A stretch of 9,283 bases of DNA from Chloroflexota bacterium (GCA_030615705.1 JAUWYT010000039.1:1-9283), one strand, 5' to 3'; positions 1-6,864 are shown, counted from the first letter of the stretch. The notes: generated by a model from the letters alone, not told the origin. A program made the numbers and translations.

Positions 1-83
1 CCTCTAGCTCCCGTCTCTAGCTGCTCTGACCCAATTAATAGTACCTTGGCAATGGATTTCTTGCCCGGCGGACAAGAAAACTG

Positions 84-149
84 ACCACAGAGACACGGAA
101 GTCACAGAGAATTCTCATAAAACCCCTGTGTTCTCGGCGTCTCCGTGGT
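84..149. repeat. Imperfect inverted repeat, intergenic palindromic element
   Basis: Two 26-nt arms, 84-109 (starting ACCACAGAGACACGGA) and 124-149 (ending GTCTCCGTGGT), are imperfect reverse complements matching at about 19 of 26 positions, with the best match at the outer ends. They enclose a 14-nt spacer. The ACCACAGAGACAC / GTCTCNGTGGT ends resemble a palindromic intergenic element that I recall as widespread in environmental bacterial genomes; this is from memory and was not searched. It is not coding in any convincing frame and lies about 200 bp upstream of the first promoter. It could fold in RNA if read from an upstream gene, but no T-tract follows, so I do not call it a terminator. 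Confidence 0.6.
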
Positions 150-240
150 GAATTCCGGTTGTTTTGACCCTGCTTGGTTCCGGCGTGTCCAGGTTAGGGG
201 ATTGAAACGGGGTCGTCAATTACTCCTAAGACTTCGGCGA

Positions 241-309
241 GCGGTTCGGCTGAGGACATTCGGCTGAGCTCAGTCGAAGCCCTCACCGTCGAAGCCTCAG
301 TCGAGCCGT
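241..309. repeat. Branched palindromic repeat (three-way-junction type)
   Basis: An outer stem pairs 241-255 with 295-309, 15 pairs of which three are G-U. It encloses a second near-perfect palindrome at 259-278, TTCGGCTGAG followed by CTCAGTCGAA, with one G-U pair. The core CGGCTGAG / CTCAGTCGA recurs in both stems, suggesting one element built from duplicated arms. The TTCGRCTGAGCTCAGYCGAA core looks like a known dispersed intergenic repeat, though that is recollection. It ends about 35 bp before the -35 box of the korA-like gene and could act as a transcription boundary or simply be a REP/MITE-like repeat. No T-tract follows. Confidence 0.6.
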
Positions 310-343
310 CCTGAGTCCTGGGTCGGTGCGGTTTAGCGCTGCT

Positions 344-372
344 TGGACAAATTCTCTGGTATGTGATATAAT
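344..372 (+). promoter_or_regulatory. Sigma-70-type promoter for the korA-like gene
   Basis: TGGACA at 344-349 matches five of six -35 consensus bases. A 17-bp spacer leads to a perfect TATAAT at 367-372, preceded by TGA at 364-366 as an extended -10. Transcription would begin near 379, giving a 5' leader of about 50 nt. It sits between the palindromic repeats and the heptamer array and points at the only downstream gene start. Confidence 0.7.
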
Positions 373-409
373 GTGCGAAATCCAATGGAAATAGCGGTAG
401 GTTGCCAAA

Positions 410-444
410 GACCAAGGACCAACTGACCAATGACCAACGACCAA
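410..444 (+). repeat. Imperfect heptamer array, GACCAA core, 5 units
   Basis: GACCAA cores begin at 410, 417, 425, 432 and 439, so the period is 7 with one 8-bp step. The array spans the ATG of the next gene (430-432) and its first codons. The same unit in reverse orientation (TTGGTCA) lies directly in front of fusA at 6897-6917. Arrays of this kind resemble the short tandemly repeated sequences of cyanobacteria and other lineages; that comparison is from general knowledge. Confidence 0.8.
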
Positions 445-1578
445 GAATCGGGATGGACAACGATAAGAAGCGCCCTTCCGCCAGGGCGCTATTTTCTGCA
501 AGGGGACGAGGCCTGCGCCGAGGGGGCCATCGCCGCTGGCTGTAACTACTACGCCGGCTACCCCATCACCCCGGCCAGCGAGATCATGCATCACGTCTGC
601 CATCGCTTCGCCGAACTGGGACGGGTCTTCGTCCAGATGGAGGACGAGATCGGCTCGATAGCCTCCTGCATCGGGGCCGCCTGGGCCGGAGCCAAGCCCA
701 TGACTGCAACCAGCGGCCCGGGCCTGAGCCTGATGCTGGAGAACATCGGCTACGCTGTCATCACCGAGACTCCTCTGGTCGTGGTAGACGTGCAGCGGGC
801 CGGCCCAAGCACCGGCCAGGCCACCCGCCCCGCCCAGGGTGACGTAATGCAGGTTCGCTGGGGTTCCCACGGCGACTACCAAACCATTGCCCTCGCGCCC
901 TGGTCGGTCCAGGAGATGTACGATCTGACCATCCGCGCCTTCAACCTGGCCGAACGCTTCCGGAACCCCGTCTTCGTCCTGGCCGACGAGGCGGTAGGCC
1001 ACCTGCGAGAGAACTTCTACGTGGCCGAGGAGGTGAGGGTCTATAATCGGCGGAAACCCAGGCGGAAGGAGCCACCCTTTGGGGGAGCCGAGGTACCCCC
1101 CATGCCCGCGTTGGGCGAGGGGCATAAGCTCCTGATAACCGGCTCCACTCACGATGAGTGGGGCTATCGCCGCACCGCCGATCCGGAGACCCAGGCCCGA
1201 CTGGTGGAGCGGCTTAGCAGCAAGATCATCAATCACCTGGACGAGATCTGGGAGGTCGAGGAGCACTTCTGCGATGGGGAACTGGACCTTCTCGTCATCG
1301 CCTACGGCTTCACTGCCAGGAGCGCCCTCGAGGCAGTGAAGATGGCTCGCCAGGAGGGAAAGCGCACCGGCCTCCTGCGCCTTAAAACCCTCTGGCCCTT
1401 CCCTGAGCCCTTCGTGCAAGAGCTGGCCCCGTGCAGCCGAGCGGTGCTGGTGCCGGAGATGAACCGCGGCCAGATCCTGCGCGAGGTGCAGCGAATTATT
1501 CCTCAGGCCCGGGGTTACCAAAAAACGGCAGGGGAGGCCATCCGGCCAGGGGAGATACTCGAAAAAACTGTTTTTTGA
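430..1578 (+). CDS. korA: 2-oxoacid:ferredoxin oxidoreductase, alpha subunit (KorA-like)
   Basis: Alpha subunit of a CoA-dependent 2-oxoacid:ferredoxin oxidoreductase, most like 2-oxoglutarate:ferredoxin oxidoreductase KorA. With a beta subunit these cytoplasmic enzymes convert 2-oxoacid plus CoA to acyl-CoA and CO2, reducing ferredoxin. The 382 residues are close to the usual length. The POR N-terminal domain covers about 25-215, with YPITPASE (44-51), MEDEIGS (70-76), TSGPG (94-98) and RAGPSTGQ (123-130); the second POR domain lies at about 285-365 and includes VPEMNRGQ. There are no ferredoxin-type Cys clusters, as expected for alpha. An in-frame stop at 424-426 makes ATG 430 the only start before the conserved region. 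The start lies inside a heptamer repeat and has no good Shine-Dalgarno; AAGG at 414-417 is the nearest. No beta or gamma subunit is adjacent. The family call is secure; the substrate, and so the symbol, is inferred and could be another 2-oxoacid. Confidence 0.85.
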   Translation: MTNDQESGWTTIRSALPPGRYFLQGDEACAEGAIAAGCNYYAGYPITPASEIMHHVCHRFAELGRVFVQMEDEIGSIASCIGAAWAGAKPMTATSGPGLSLMLENIGYAVITETPLVVVDVQRAGPSTGQATRPAQGDVMQVRWGSHGDYQTIALAPWSVQEMYDLTIRAFNLAERFRNPVFVLADEAVGHLRENFYVAEEVRVYNRRKPRRKEPPFGGAEVPPMPALGEGHKLLITGSTHDEWGYRRTADPETQARLVERLSSKIINHLDEIWEVEEHFCDGELDLLVIAYGFTARSALEAVKMARQEGKRTGLLRLKTLWPFPEPFVQELAPCSRAVLVPEMNRGQILREVQRIIPQARGYQKTAGEAIRPGEILEKTVF

Positions 1579-1603
1579 CAAAAATCGAAAAAGTTGGTAT
1601 AAT
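1575..1603 (+). promoter_or_regulatory. Consensus sigma-70 promoter for rpoB
   Basis: A perfect TTGACA (1575-1580), a 17-bp spacer and a perfect TATAAT (1598-1603) with an extended -10 TGG just before it. The -35 box overlaps the TGA stop (1576-1578) of the korA-like gene. A- and T-tracts immediately upstream (1562-1574) resemble an UP element that could contact the alpha subunit C-terminal domains. Transcription would start near 1610, leaving a leader of about 100 nt before rpoB. This is the strongest-looking promoter in the window. Confidence 0.88.
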
Positions 1604-1625
1604 ATAAAATTGCGTCTGTATCTTC

Positions 1626-1667
1626 AACCCAATTTGCAAAGGCGCAGATGTCTCAGCGGATTGGGTT
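1626..1667 (+). promoter_or_regulatory. Attenuator-like hairpin in the rpoB leader
   Basis: 1626-1637 pairs with 1656-1667 in a 12-bp stem (AACCCAATTTGC with GCGGATTGGGTT, two G-U pairs) and an 18-nt loop. A T-rich run, TTGTCTTTTCTC, follows at 1668-1679, so the structure resembles an intrinsic terminator inside the leader. The loop contains AAAGG and an ATG, which could start a short upstream ORF. The stem has an A-U-rich outer part, so termination would probably be partial. Attenuation of rpoB is an inference from the structure. Confidence 0.55.
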
Positions 1668-1707
1668 TTGTCTTTTCTCAGGGGAGAAGAGGGGGAGCCA
1701 GAGGTAA
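1648..1707 (+). CDS. Possible leader peptide ORF upstream of rpoB
   Basis: ATG at 1648 opens a 19-codon frame (MSQRIGFCLF at its start) that ends at TAA 1705-1707, three bases before the rpoB ATG. AAAGG at 1638-1642 gives it a plausible ribosome-binding site with 5-nt spacing. Its translation would pass through the right arm of the leader hairpin and deliver ribosomes next to the rpoB start, so translational coupling or attenuation control is conceivable. I recognise no conserved leader peptide; a chance ORF is a real alternative. Confidence 0.3.
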   Translation: MSQRIGFCLFSGEKRGSQR

Positions 1708-1710
1708 CCT

Positions 1711-4700
1711 ATGGCCAATAATCATGTTTGCAAATCGTATGCTAGAATCGCAGATGTGCATCGCCTGCCCGACCTGATCGAGGTCCAGTTGCACTCCTTT
1801 AAGTGGTTTCAAGAGGTAAGTCTGCGTGAGCTGTTCGATGAGATCTCGCCCATCGTCAGCTACAGCGGGAGCCTGGAACTTCACTTTCCTGGCTTCAACC
1901 AACGCATGAACGAGGAATTCGGCCTGGACTATCGCTTCGAGGAACCCAGGTACAGCGAGAAGGAGTGCCTGGAGAGGGACATAACTTACGCTGCCCCTTT
2001 GTACGTGAAGGTCATGCTCTACAACAGGGAGCTCGACCAACCCATGGTGCAGGACATCTTCATAGGTGATTTCCCCATCATGACCGAAAGCGGCACTTTC
2101 ATCATCAACGGCACCGAGCGGGTGGTGGTCAGCCAGTTGATTCGCTCTCCCGGCGCTTACTTCGATTCCGAGGAGGATCGGGCTACGGGACGTTTGCTCA
2201 GCCAGGCAAAACTCATCCCCGACCGGGGAGCCTGGATGGAGTTCGAGACCCGCAAAAGCGATTACATTATCATCAAGTTCAACCGTAAGCGCACCTTCCC
2301 CGTGACCATCCTCCTGCGGGCCCTGGCAGCGGTGGACGATGGTACCGACAGCCGGGTTCTCAAGGATGGCAGCGACGAGGAGCTGTTGGAGCTCTTCGCG
2401 GCCGTTGATAACATGCCCAACCATCAGTACATCGCCACCACCATCAAGCAGGAGCCGGATTGGAAGCCAAAGGATGGGCGGACCGTGGCTGACGAGGCTC
2501 TGCTCGAGTTTTTCAGAAAGATGCGCCCTGGTGACCCGCCAACCCTTGACAATGCCAGGGAATATCTGACCGCCCAGCTCTTTGACCAACACCGCTATAA
2601 TTTGGAGAAGGTGGGACGCTATAAACTCAATCAGCGGCTTGGCCTGAACATACCGCTTGAGCGGCACATCCTCACGAAGGAAGACCTGGTCAGGCTGGTG
2701 GAGCGCATGATCCGCATCAACAATGGGGTGGAAGAGCCCGATGACATAGACCACCTGGGCAACCGACGGGTGAAGACCGTGGGCGAGCTTATCCAGAACA
2801 AATTGCGCATCGGATTCAGGCGCATGGAGCGGGTGGTGAAGGAGCGCATGAGCATCCGCGACCCAGGGCAGGTCACCCCCGTGGCCCTGATCAACATCCG
2901 CCCTGTGGTGGCGGTTATCCGAGAGTTCTTCGGCGGCAGCCAGTTGTCCCAGTTCATGGACCAGACCAACCCCTTGGCCGAACTGACCCATAAGCGGACT
3001 CTGTCGGCCCTGGGCCCGGGAGGGCTGAGGCGCGAGCGGGCGGGCTTCGACGTGCGCGATGTTCACCACAGCCATTACGGCCGCATCTGTCCCATCGAGA
3101 CACCCGAAGGGCCCAACATTGGCCTTATCGGCCGCTTGGCCACCTATGGTAGGGTGAATGACTTTGGCTTCATTGAAACCCCATATCGTAAGGTGATCAG
3201 GGCTGTGCCCAACGAATACGAGCAGTTGGTGGATAAGACCTTGCGGGAACAGATTCTCGACCCCGAGAGTGGGGAGGTGGTGGCTGAGGCGGGGACTCTC
3301 ATTACCCCGGAGCTGGCCGAGCGCATGGCAGCGCTGCCTTTGCAGGACGACGTCAAGATCAGTGCCGTGGTCACCAGCGAGATCGTCTATCTCTCGGCCG
3401 ACGAGGAGGATAAATACACCATCGCTCAGGCCAAGGCTCGCTTGGATGACAGGGGTCAGTTCGTCAACCCTCGCGTCTCGGTGCGGCGCAGCCAGAAGTT
3501 CCTCTTCGAGGCTGCAGAGAAGGTTGACTACATGGACGTCTCACCCAAGCAGATCGTGGGCATCTCGGCGGCTCTCATCCCTTTCCTGGAGCACAACGAT
3601 GCCAACCGGGCCCTGATGGGCTCCAATATGCAACGCCAGGCAGTGCCCTTGGTTATCCCTGAGGTACCTCTGGTGAGTACCGGTATGGAGTGGGATGCCG
3701 CCATTGATTCGGGTCAGGTGACTGTAGCCAGGGAGGATGGCGAGGTGGTTAGCGCCACCAGCCGCCAGATCGTGGTGGCTGGCGATGGTGGTCGTCACAT
3801 CTACCCCTTGCGCAGATACAATCGCTCCAACCAGTCAACTTGTATTGACCAGCGCCCAATTGTGAGCAAGGGTGAGCATGTTAAGACGGGCGATGTGCTG
3901 GCCGACTCCTCCTCTACCGATGGCGGCGAGCTGGCCCTGGGCCAGAACGTGTTAGTTGCCTTCATCTCCTGGGAGGGCGGCAATTACGAGGACGCCGTCT
4001 TGATCAGCGAGAGCGTGGTGCGCGAAGATAAATTTACCTCCATTCACATCGAGAAACATGAGGTCCAATCCCGCGACACCAAGCTTGGTCCTGAGGAGAT
4101 CACTCGCGACATACCCAATGTGGGAGAAGAGGCCCTGAGGGACCTCGATGAGGGTGGCATTGTACACATTGGGGCAGAGGTGGGGCCCAACGACATCCTG
4201 GTGGGCAAGATCACCCCCAAGGGCGAGAAGGAACTGACCCCTGAGGAGAAACTCCTCAGAGCTATCTTTGGTGAGAAGGCCAGGGAGGTCAAGGATTCGA
4301 GCCTGCGCTTGCCTCACGGTGAGAGGGGCAAGGTGGTTGATGTGAAGGTCTTTAGCCGCGATGAGCACCGGGACCTCCCGGCTGGCGTTGATAAAATGGT
4401 GCGGGTCGGCGTGGCCCAGCGGCGCAAGATCACCGAAGGCGACAAGATGGCCGGCCGCCACGGCAATAAGGGAGTTATCTCCAAGGTGCTTGCCATTGAG
4501 GACATGCCCTTCCTCGCCGATGGCACTCCGGTGGAGCTCATTCTCAACCCCCTGGGCGTGCCGGGTCGCATGAACATCGGCCAGATCCTGGAGACCCACC
4601 TGGGCTGGGCTGCCAGCCGGCTGGGATTTCGGGCTATCTCACCCGTTTTCGATGGGGCTGATGAGGCTGAGATCGCCGCAGAGCTGGCGCGGGCCTGGCT

Positions 4701-5694
4701 CATTGACAAAGCCTGGGCCGAAATCACGCAGCGAGCTTGGCAGTGGCTGAAGGAGATGGAGTACGACCCTGAGTACGGCTCGACTGAGCTCGCCGAAGTC
4801 CTGGAGGACGACGAGGAAGTCCGATTTCTTTACATCAGCCAATCGTTGGAGGGGAAGGGACACGATGAGGAGGCCTTAGCGCTAGACCGAGTCTATGCTC
4901 GTCGGTGTGTACTTCGGGAGTGGCTGAAGGAGCAGGGTTACGACCCTGAGGCCATCCTGGTCTTCGAGGATGATCAGCGCTCCCTGGCCGAGAAGGAGGA
5001 GGCGGATCGTCGGGCGCGCGCGGTTTGCCTGCGCCTCTGGCTGAAGGAGCAGCAAGTGGCAAGCAGCAAGCAGGCAGCAGAGGGAACGCTGACTTCTCGC
5101 AGCCCCCTGTTGTCTGCTCTGTCGGATGAGGAGGTAGCGCTGGAGGGCTTGCGCGTGAGCAAAGAGACTGGCATCCCCCTGCCTACCCTAGGTAAGGTGA
5201 TCCTTTACGATGGCAAAACCGGTGAGCCCTTTGATCACCCGGTAACGGTTGGTGTTATCCACATGATGAAGTTAGCTCACCTGGTGGAGGACAAGGTGCA
5301 CGCTCGTTCCACGGGCCCCTATTCTCTGGTCACTCAGCAGCCCTTGGGTGGCAAGGCCCAGTTTGGTGGACAGCGCTTCGGTGAGATGGAGGTCTGGGCT
5401 CTGGAGGCCTATGGAGCTGCTCACACCCTGCAGGAGATGCTCACCATCAAGTCCGACGACATCACCGGACGGGTAAGGGCCTACGAAGCTATTGTCAAGG
5501 GAGAGGAGATCCAGGAACCTGGCGTGCCGGCCTCCTTCAAGGTCCTGGTCAAGGAACTACAGAGCCTGGGCCTCTCTGTGGAGGCCATTAAGGATAACGG
5601 CGAGGCCATCAAGTTCGGGAAGGACGACGAGAAGGAGAGGCCTCCTCGGTTTGGTCTGGGCCTGGGCTTATCGAGATACAGCAGAAGAGATTAG
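1711..5694 (+). CDS. rpoB: DNA-directed RNA polymerase beta subunit
   Basis: Beta subunit of RNA polymerase, which with beta' forms the catalytic core. The 1327 residues compare with about 1342 in E. coli and 1119 in Thermus. The fork/rifampicin region starts with [18 protein letters not shown] at 411-428, followed by ALGPGGL and [13 protein letters not shown]. Next come EDA (760-762) and [10 protein letters not shown] (912-921), whose lysines 912 and 920 match E. coli K1065 and K1073. The clamp-contact end ([36 protein letters not shown]) is intact. Between about residues 990 and 1150 lies an insertion, roughly 100 residues longer than the Thermus equivalent, with WLKE at 1012, 1071 and 1110. 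Residue 430 is Thr where E. coli has Arg529. The start has AGAGG at 1700-1704, 6 nt before ATG, and fits the family N-terminus. Neither rplJ/rplL nor rpoC is adjacent. The stop is TAG. Confidence 0.98.
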   Translation: MANNHVCKSYARIADVHRLPDLIEVQLHSFKWFQEVSLRELFDEISPIVSYSGSLELHFPGFNQRMNEEFGLDYRFEEPRYSEKECLERDITYAAPLYVKVMLYNRELDQPMVQDIFIGDFPIMTESGTFIINGTERVVVSQLIRSPGAYFDSEEDRATGRLLSQAKLIPDRGAWMEFETRKSDYIIIKFNRKRTFPVTILLRALAAVDDGTDSRVLKDGSDEELLELFAAVDNMPNHQYIATTIKQEPDWKPKDGRTVADEALLEFFRKMRPGDPPTLDNAREYLTAQLFDQHRYNLEKVGRYKLNQRLGLNIPLERHILTKEDLVRLVERMIRINNGVEEPDDIDHLGNRRVKTVGELIQNKLRIGFRRMERVVKERMSIRDPGQVTPVALINIRPVVAVIREFFGGSQLSQFMDQTNPLAELTHKRTLSALGPGGLRRERAGFDVRDVHHSHYGRICPIETPEGPNIGLIGRLATYGRVNDFGFIETPYRKVIRAVPNEYEQLVDKTLREQILDPESGEVVAEAGTLITPELAERMAALPLQDDVKISAVVTSEIVYLSADEEDKYTIAQAKARLDDRGQFVNPRVSVRRSQKFLFEAAEKVDYMDVSPKQIVGISAALIPFLEHNDANRALMGSNMQRQAVPLVIPEVPLVSTGMEWDAAIDSGQVTVAREDGEVVSATSRQIVVAGDGGRHIYPLRRYNRSNQSTCIDQRPIVSKGEHVKTGDVLADSSSTDGGELALGQNVLVAFISWEGGNYEDAVLISESVVREDKFTSIHIEKHEVQSRDTKLGPEEITRDIPNVGEEALRDLDEGGIVHIGAEVGPNDILVGKITPKGEKELTPEEKLLRAIFGEKAREVKDSSLRLPHGERGKVVDVKVFSRDEHRDLPAGVDKMVRVGVAQRRKITEGDKMAGRHGNKGVISKVLAIEDMPFLADGTPVELILNPLGVPGRMNIGQILETHLGWAASRLGFRAISPVFDGADEAEIAAELARAWLIDKAWAEITQRAWQWLKEMEYDPEYGSTELAEVLEDDEEVRFLYISQSLEGKGHDEEALALDRVYARRCVLREWLKEQGYDPEAILVFEDDQRSLAEKEEADRRARAVCLRLWLKEQQVASSKQAAEGTLTSRSPLLSALSDEEVALEGLRVSKETGIPLPTLGKVILYDGKTGEPFDHPVTVGVIHMMKLAHLVEDKVHARSTGPYSLVTQQPLGGKAQFGGQRFGEMEVWALEAYGAAHTLQEMLTIKSDDITGRVRAYEAIVKGEEIQEPGVPASFKVLVKELQSLGLSVEAIKDNGEAIKFGKDDEKERPPRFGLGLGLSRYSRRD
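4744..5052 (+). repeat. Repeated WLKE-coding segments in the rpoB insertion
   Basis: TGGCTGAAGGAG occurs at 4744, 4921 and 5038. The first two copies continue similarly for about 30 bp, ending in TACGACCCTGAG, and encode [10 protein letters not shown] and [10 protein letters not shown]. The third shares 15 bp with the second (WLKEQ). The protein between them is acidic, helix-prone and Trp-rich, so the insertion appears to have grown by internal duplication. Confidence 0.7.
5051..5078 (+). repeat. In-frame heptamer microrepeat inside rpoB, RGCAAGY type
   Basis: Four consecutive 7-mers read AGCAAGT, GGCAAGC, AGCAAGC and AGGCAGC. Because 7 is not a multiple of 3, the encoded stretch ([11 protein letters not shown], from residue 1114) is not itself repetitive. 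The surrounding reading frame is unbroken. Arrays of this style are normally intergenic; here one lies in a variable loop of an essential gene. Confidence 0.65.
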
Positions 5695-5707
5695 AGATCT
5701 TTTGGAT

Positions 5708-5736
5708 TTGCTCTTTTTAATTCTTTGTGCTATAAT
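5708..5736 (+). promoter_or_regulatory. Promoter of the rpsL-rpsG-fusA-tuf cluster
   Basis: TATAAT at 5731-5736 is preceded by TGC as an extended -10. TTGCTC at 5708-5713 is a weak -35 (three of six) with a 17-bp spacer. The region just downstream of the rpoB stop is strongly AT-rich. Transcription would begin near 5743, giving a leader of about 150 nt. The promoter uncouples the ribosomal genes from rpoB. Confidence 0.72.
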
Positions 5737-5799
5737 GTAATTGAAATTTGTGGGTTAAACGTTCTTTAGCTCACTTCATGATGAGCGCGTTAGGTTTTA

Positions 5800-5838
5800 G
5801 AACGAGGCCATCGCGACTCTTTCACGATGGCCTCGTTC
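5800..5838 (+). promoter_or_regulatory. Perfect 14-bp hairpin in the str leader
   Basis: GAACGAGGCCATCG (5800-5813) and CGATGGCCTCGTTC (5825-5838) are exact reverse complements separated by 11 nt. No T-tract follows, so this is not a standard intrinsic terminator. Its place in the untranslated leader of the rpsL cluster suggests a regulatory or RNA-stabilising element, for example a protein-binding site. The ligand is unknown. A smaller stem, GCTCA/TGAGC (5769-5773 with 5782-5786), lies upstream. Confidence 0.7.
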
Positions 5839-5858
5839 AGCGAATTCATCCCTTGAAT

Positions 5859-5877
5859 GCTGACCAGTAGGGTCAGC
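5859..5877 (+). promoter_or_regulatory. Short hairpin directly before the rpsL ribosome-binding site
   Basis: GCTGACC (5859-5865) and GGTCAGC (5871-5877) form a perfect 7-bp stem with a 5-nt loop. It ends seven bases before the rpsL Shine-Dalgarno (AGGAGGG, 5884-5890), close enough to affect ribosome loading. A role in translational feedback is inference only. Confidence 0.55.
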
Positions 5878-5896
5878 CTTGAGAGGAGGGTGTAAC

Positions 5897-6328
5897 TTGC
5901 CGACTATCAATCAACTGGTCAGAAAAGGACGGAAGAAACAGAGGAAGAAGAGCAAGGCTCCAGCTTTGCACCACACCTTTAACGCCTTGAAGCAAAAGAG
6001 GGAGCGTCGTGCTAAAGGGGCGCCCCAGAAACAAGGCGTCTGCACTCAGGTCAAGACGATGACACCAAAGAAGCCTAACTCTGCTCTGCGCAAGATCGCC
6101 AGGGTGCGTCTCACCAACGGCATCGAGGTTACGGCCTACATCCCCGGCGAAGGACACACTCTGCAGGAGCACTCAGTGGTCTTGATTCGGGGTGGCCGGG
6201 TCAAAGACTTGCCAGGCGTTCGCTACCACGTGATCCGGGGAGCCCTGGATGCCACCGGAGTCGAGGGTCGCAGCCGAGGGCGTTCAAAGTATGGTACCAA
6301 GATGCCCAGAGAATTCAGTGAAGAGTAG
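5897..6328 (+). CDS. rpsL: 30S ribosomal protein S12
   Basis: Decoding-centre protein of the small ribosomal subunit, important for tRNA selection accuracy and the classic target of streptomycin-resistance mutations. The product is 143 residues, against 124 in E. coli. The extra length lies mainly in an insert at about 25-41, of a kind also seen in Firmicutes and other non-proteobacterial S12. Signature stretches are [10 protein letters not shown] (57-66), [10 protein letters not shown] (84-93) and [13 protein letters not shown] (99-111). The lysines at the streptomycin-sensitive positions (58/59 and 103) are retained, as is Asp104, the residue that is methylthiolated in E. coli. The start is TTG 5897, set by AGGAGGG at 5884-5890 with 6-nt spacing and by the family N-terminus [14 protein letters not shown] further upstream at 5879 would place the Shine-Dalgarno inside the gene and is rejected. 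Confidence 0.97.
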   Translation: MPTINQLVRKGRKKQRKKSKAPALHHTFNALKQKRERRAKGAPQKQGVCTQVKTMTPKKPNSALRKIARVRLTNGIEVTAYIPGEGHTLQEHSVVLIRGGRVKDLPGVRYHVIRGALDATGVEGRSRGRSKYGTKMPREFSEE

Positions 6329-6393
6329 GATCTAGAAGTTGTGAGTTGGTTAATCTCTTGAAACCGAGCCTTTAACTTCGTTAGGAGTTTAGC

Positions 6394-6864
6394 ATGCCCA
6401 GACGTTATCGCCCTTCCAAGCGGGAGATTGAGCCCGACATAAAGTACAACAATCAGATGGTAGCCAAGTTCATCAACAAATTGATGAAGGGTGGCAAGAA
6501 GAGCCTAGCGGCAAGGATCCTCTACAATTCATTTGAGATCATCGAAGAGAGGATGCATAGGAACCCTCTGGATGTGTTTGAGCAGGCCCTCAATAACGCA
6601 TCCCCGGTCCTGGAGGTTAAGCCCCGGCGAGTTGGCGGGGCGACCTATCAGATACCGGTTGAGGTGCCGTCCGACCGCCGGGTCTCGCTGGCTGTGCGTT
6701 GGTTGCTGCAGTCGGCTCGTAATCGCCCCGGCAGGTCTATGGCCGAGAAGTTGGCTAACGAACTGATGGATGCTGCTCAGGGCACTGGGGCCACTATCAA
6801 AAAGAAGGACGATACCCACAGGATGGCTGAAGCCAACAAAGCTTTCGCTCACTACCGGTGGTAA
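6394..6864 (+). CDS. rpsG: 30S ribosomal protein S7
   Basis: S7 nucleates assembly of the 30S head by binding 16S rRNA and contributes to the exit-site region. The 156 residues are the standard bacterial length. Typical features are the basic N-terminus MPRRYRPSKREI, the KFINKLMKGGKKSLA segment, PLDVFEQALNNASPVLEVKPRRVGGATYQIPVEV in the middle, and the C-terminal ANKAFAHYRW. AGGAG at 6383-6387 stands 6 nt before the ATG. It follows rpsL by 65 nt. In E. coli, S7 represses its own operon from the rpsL-rpsG spacer; I cannot see from sequence whether that holds here. The stop is TAA. Confidence 0.97.
   Translation: MPRRYRPSKREIEPDIKYNNQMVAKFINKLMKGGKKSLAARILYNSFEIIEERMHRNPLDVFEQALNNASPVLEVKPRRVGGATYQIPVEVPSDRRVSLAVRWLLQSARNRPGRSMAEKLANELMDAAQGTGATIKKKDDTHRMAEANKAFAHYRW

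Noticed and set aside
2..22. Direct repeat CTCTAGCT at 2-9 and 15-22
   Set aside because: Two 8-bp copies at the window edge are too little to call an array or element.
57..79. TTTCTTG/CAAGAAA hairpin as a terminator of an upstream gene
   Set aside because: The 7-bp stem is A-T-rich and has no T-tract on either strand; no upstream gene is visible to support it.
194..460. Minus-strand frame across the repeat-rich 5' region
   Set aside because: Its sequence is just translated palindromic and heptamer repeats, with no ribosome-binding site and no conserved motif.
283..1581. Long open frame on the minus strand opposite the korA-like gene
   Set aside because: It is antisense to a clearly conserved protein, its translation has no recognisable domain, and GC-rich codon bias on the + strand readily produces such shadows.
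1678..3075. Open frame of 465 codons on the minus strand opposite rpoB
   Set aside because: It is wholly antisense to conserved RpoB sequence, and its translation is low-complexity and His/Leu-rich with no family resemblance.
5685..5703. Weak hairpin over the rpoB stop codon followed by a T-rich stretch, as the rpoB terminator
   Set aside because: The 7-bp stem is nearly all A-U with one G-U pair, and the T-rich sequence overlaps the next promoter, so a terminator cannot be distinguished from promoter AT-richness.
5778..5870. 30-codon frame in the rpsL leader starting with two ATGs
   Set aside because: No Shine-Dalgarno precedes it and the frame runs through the perfect hairpin, so its codons are explained by RNA structure.
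5879..5896. Upstream TTG at 5879 as the rpsL start
   Set aside because: It would put the AGGAGGG ribosome-binding site inside the coding sequence; the family N-terminus begins at TTG 5897.
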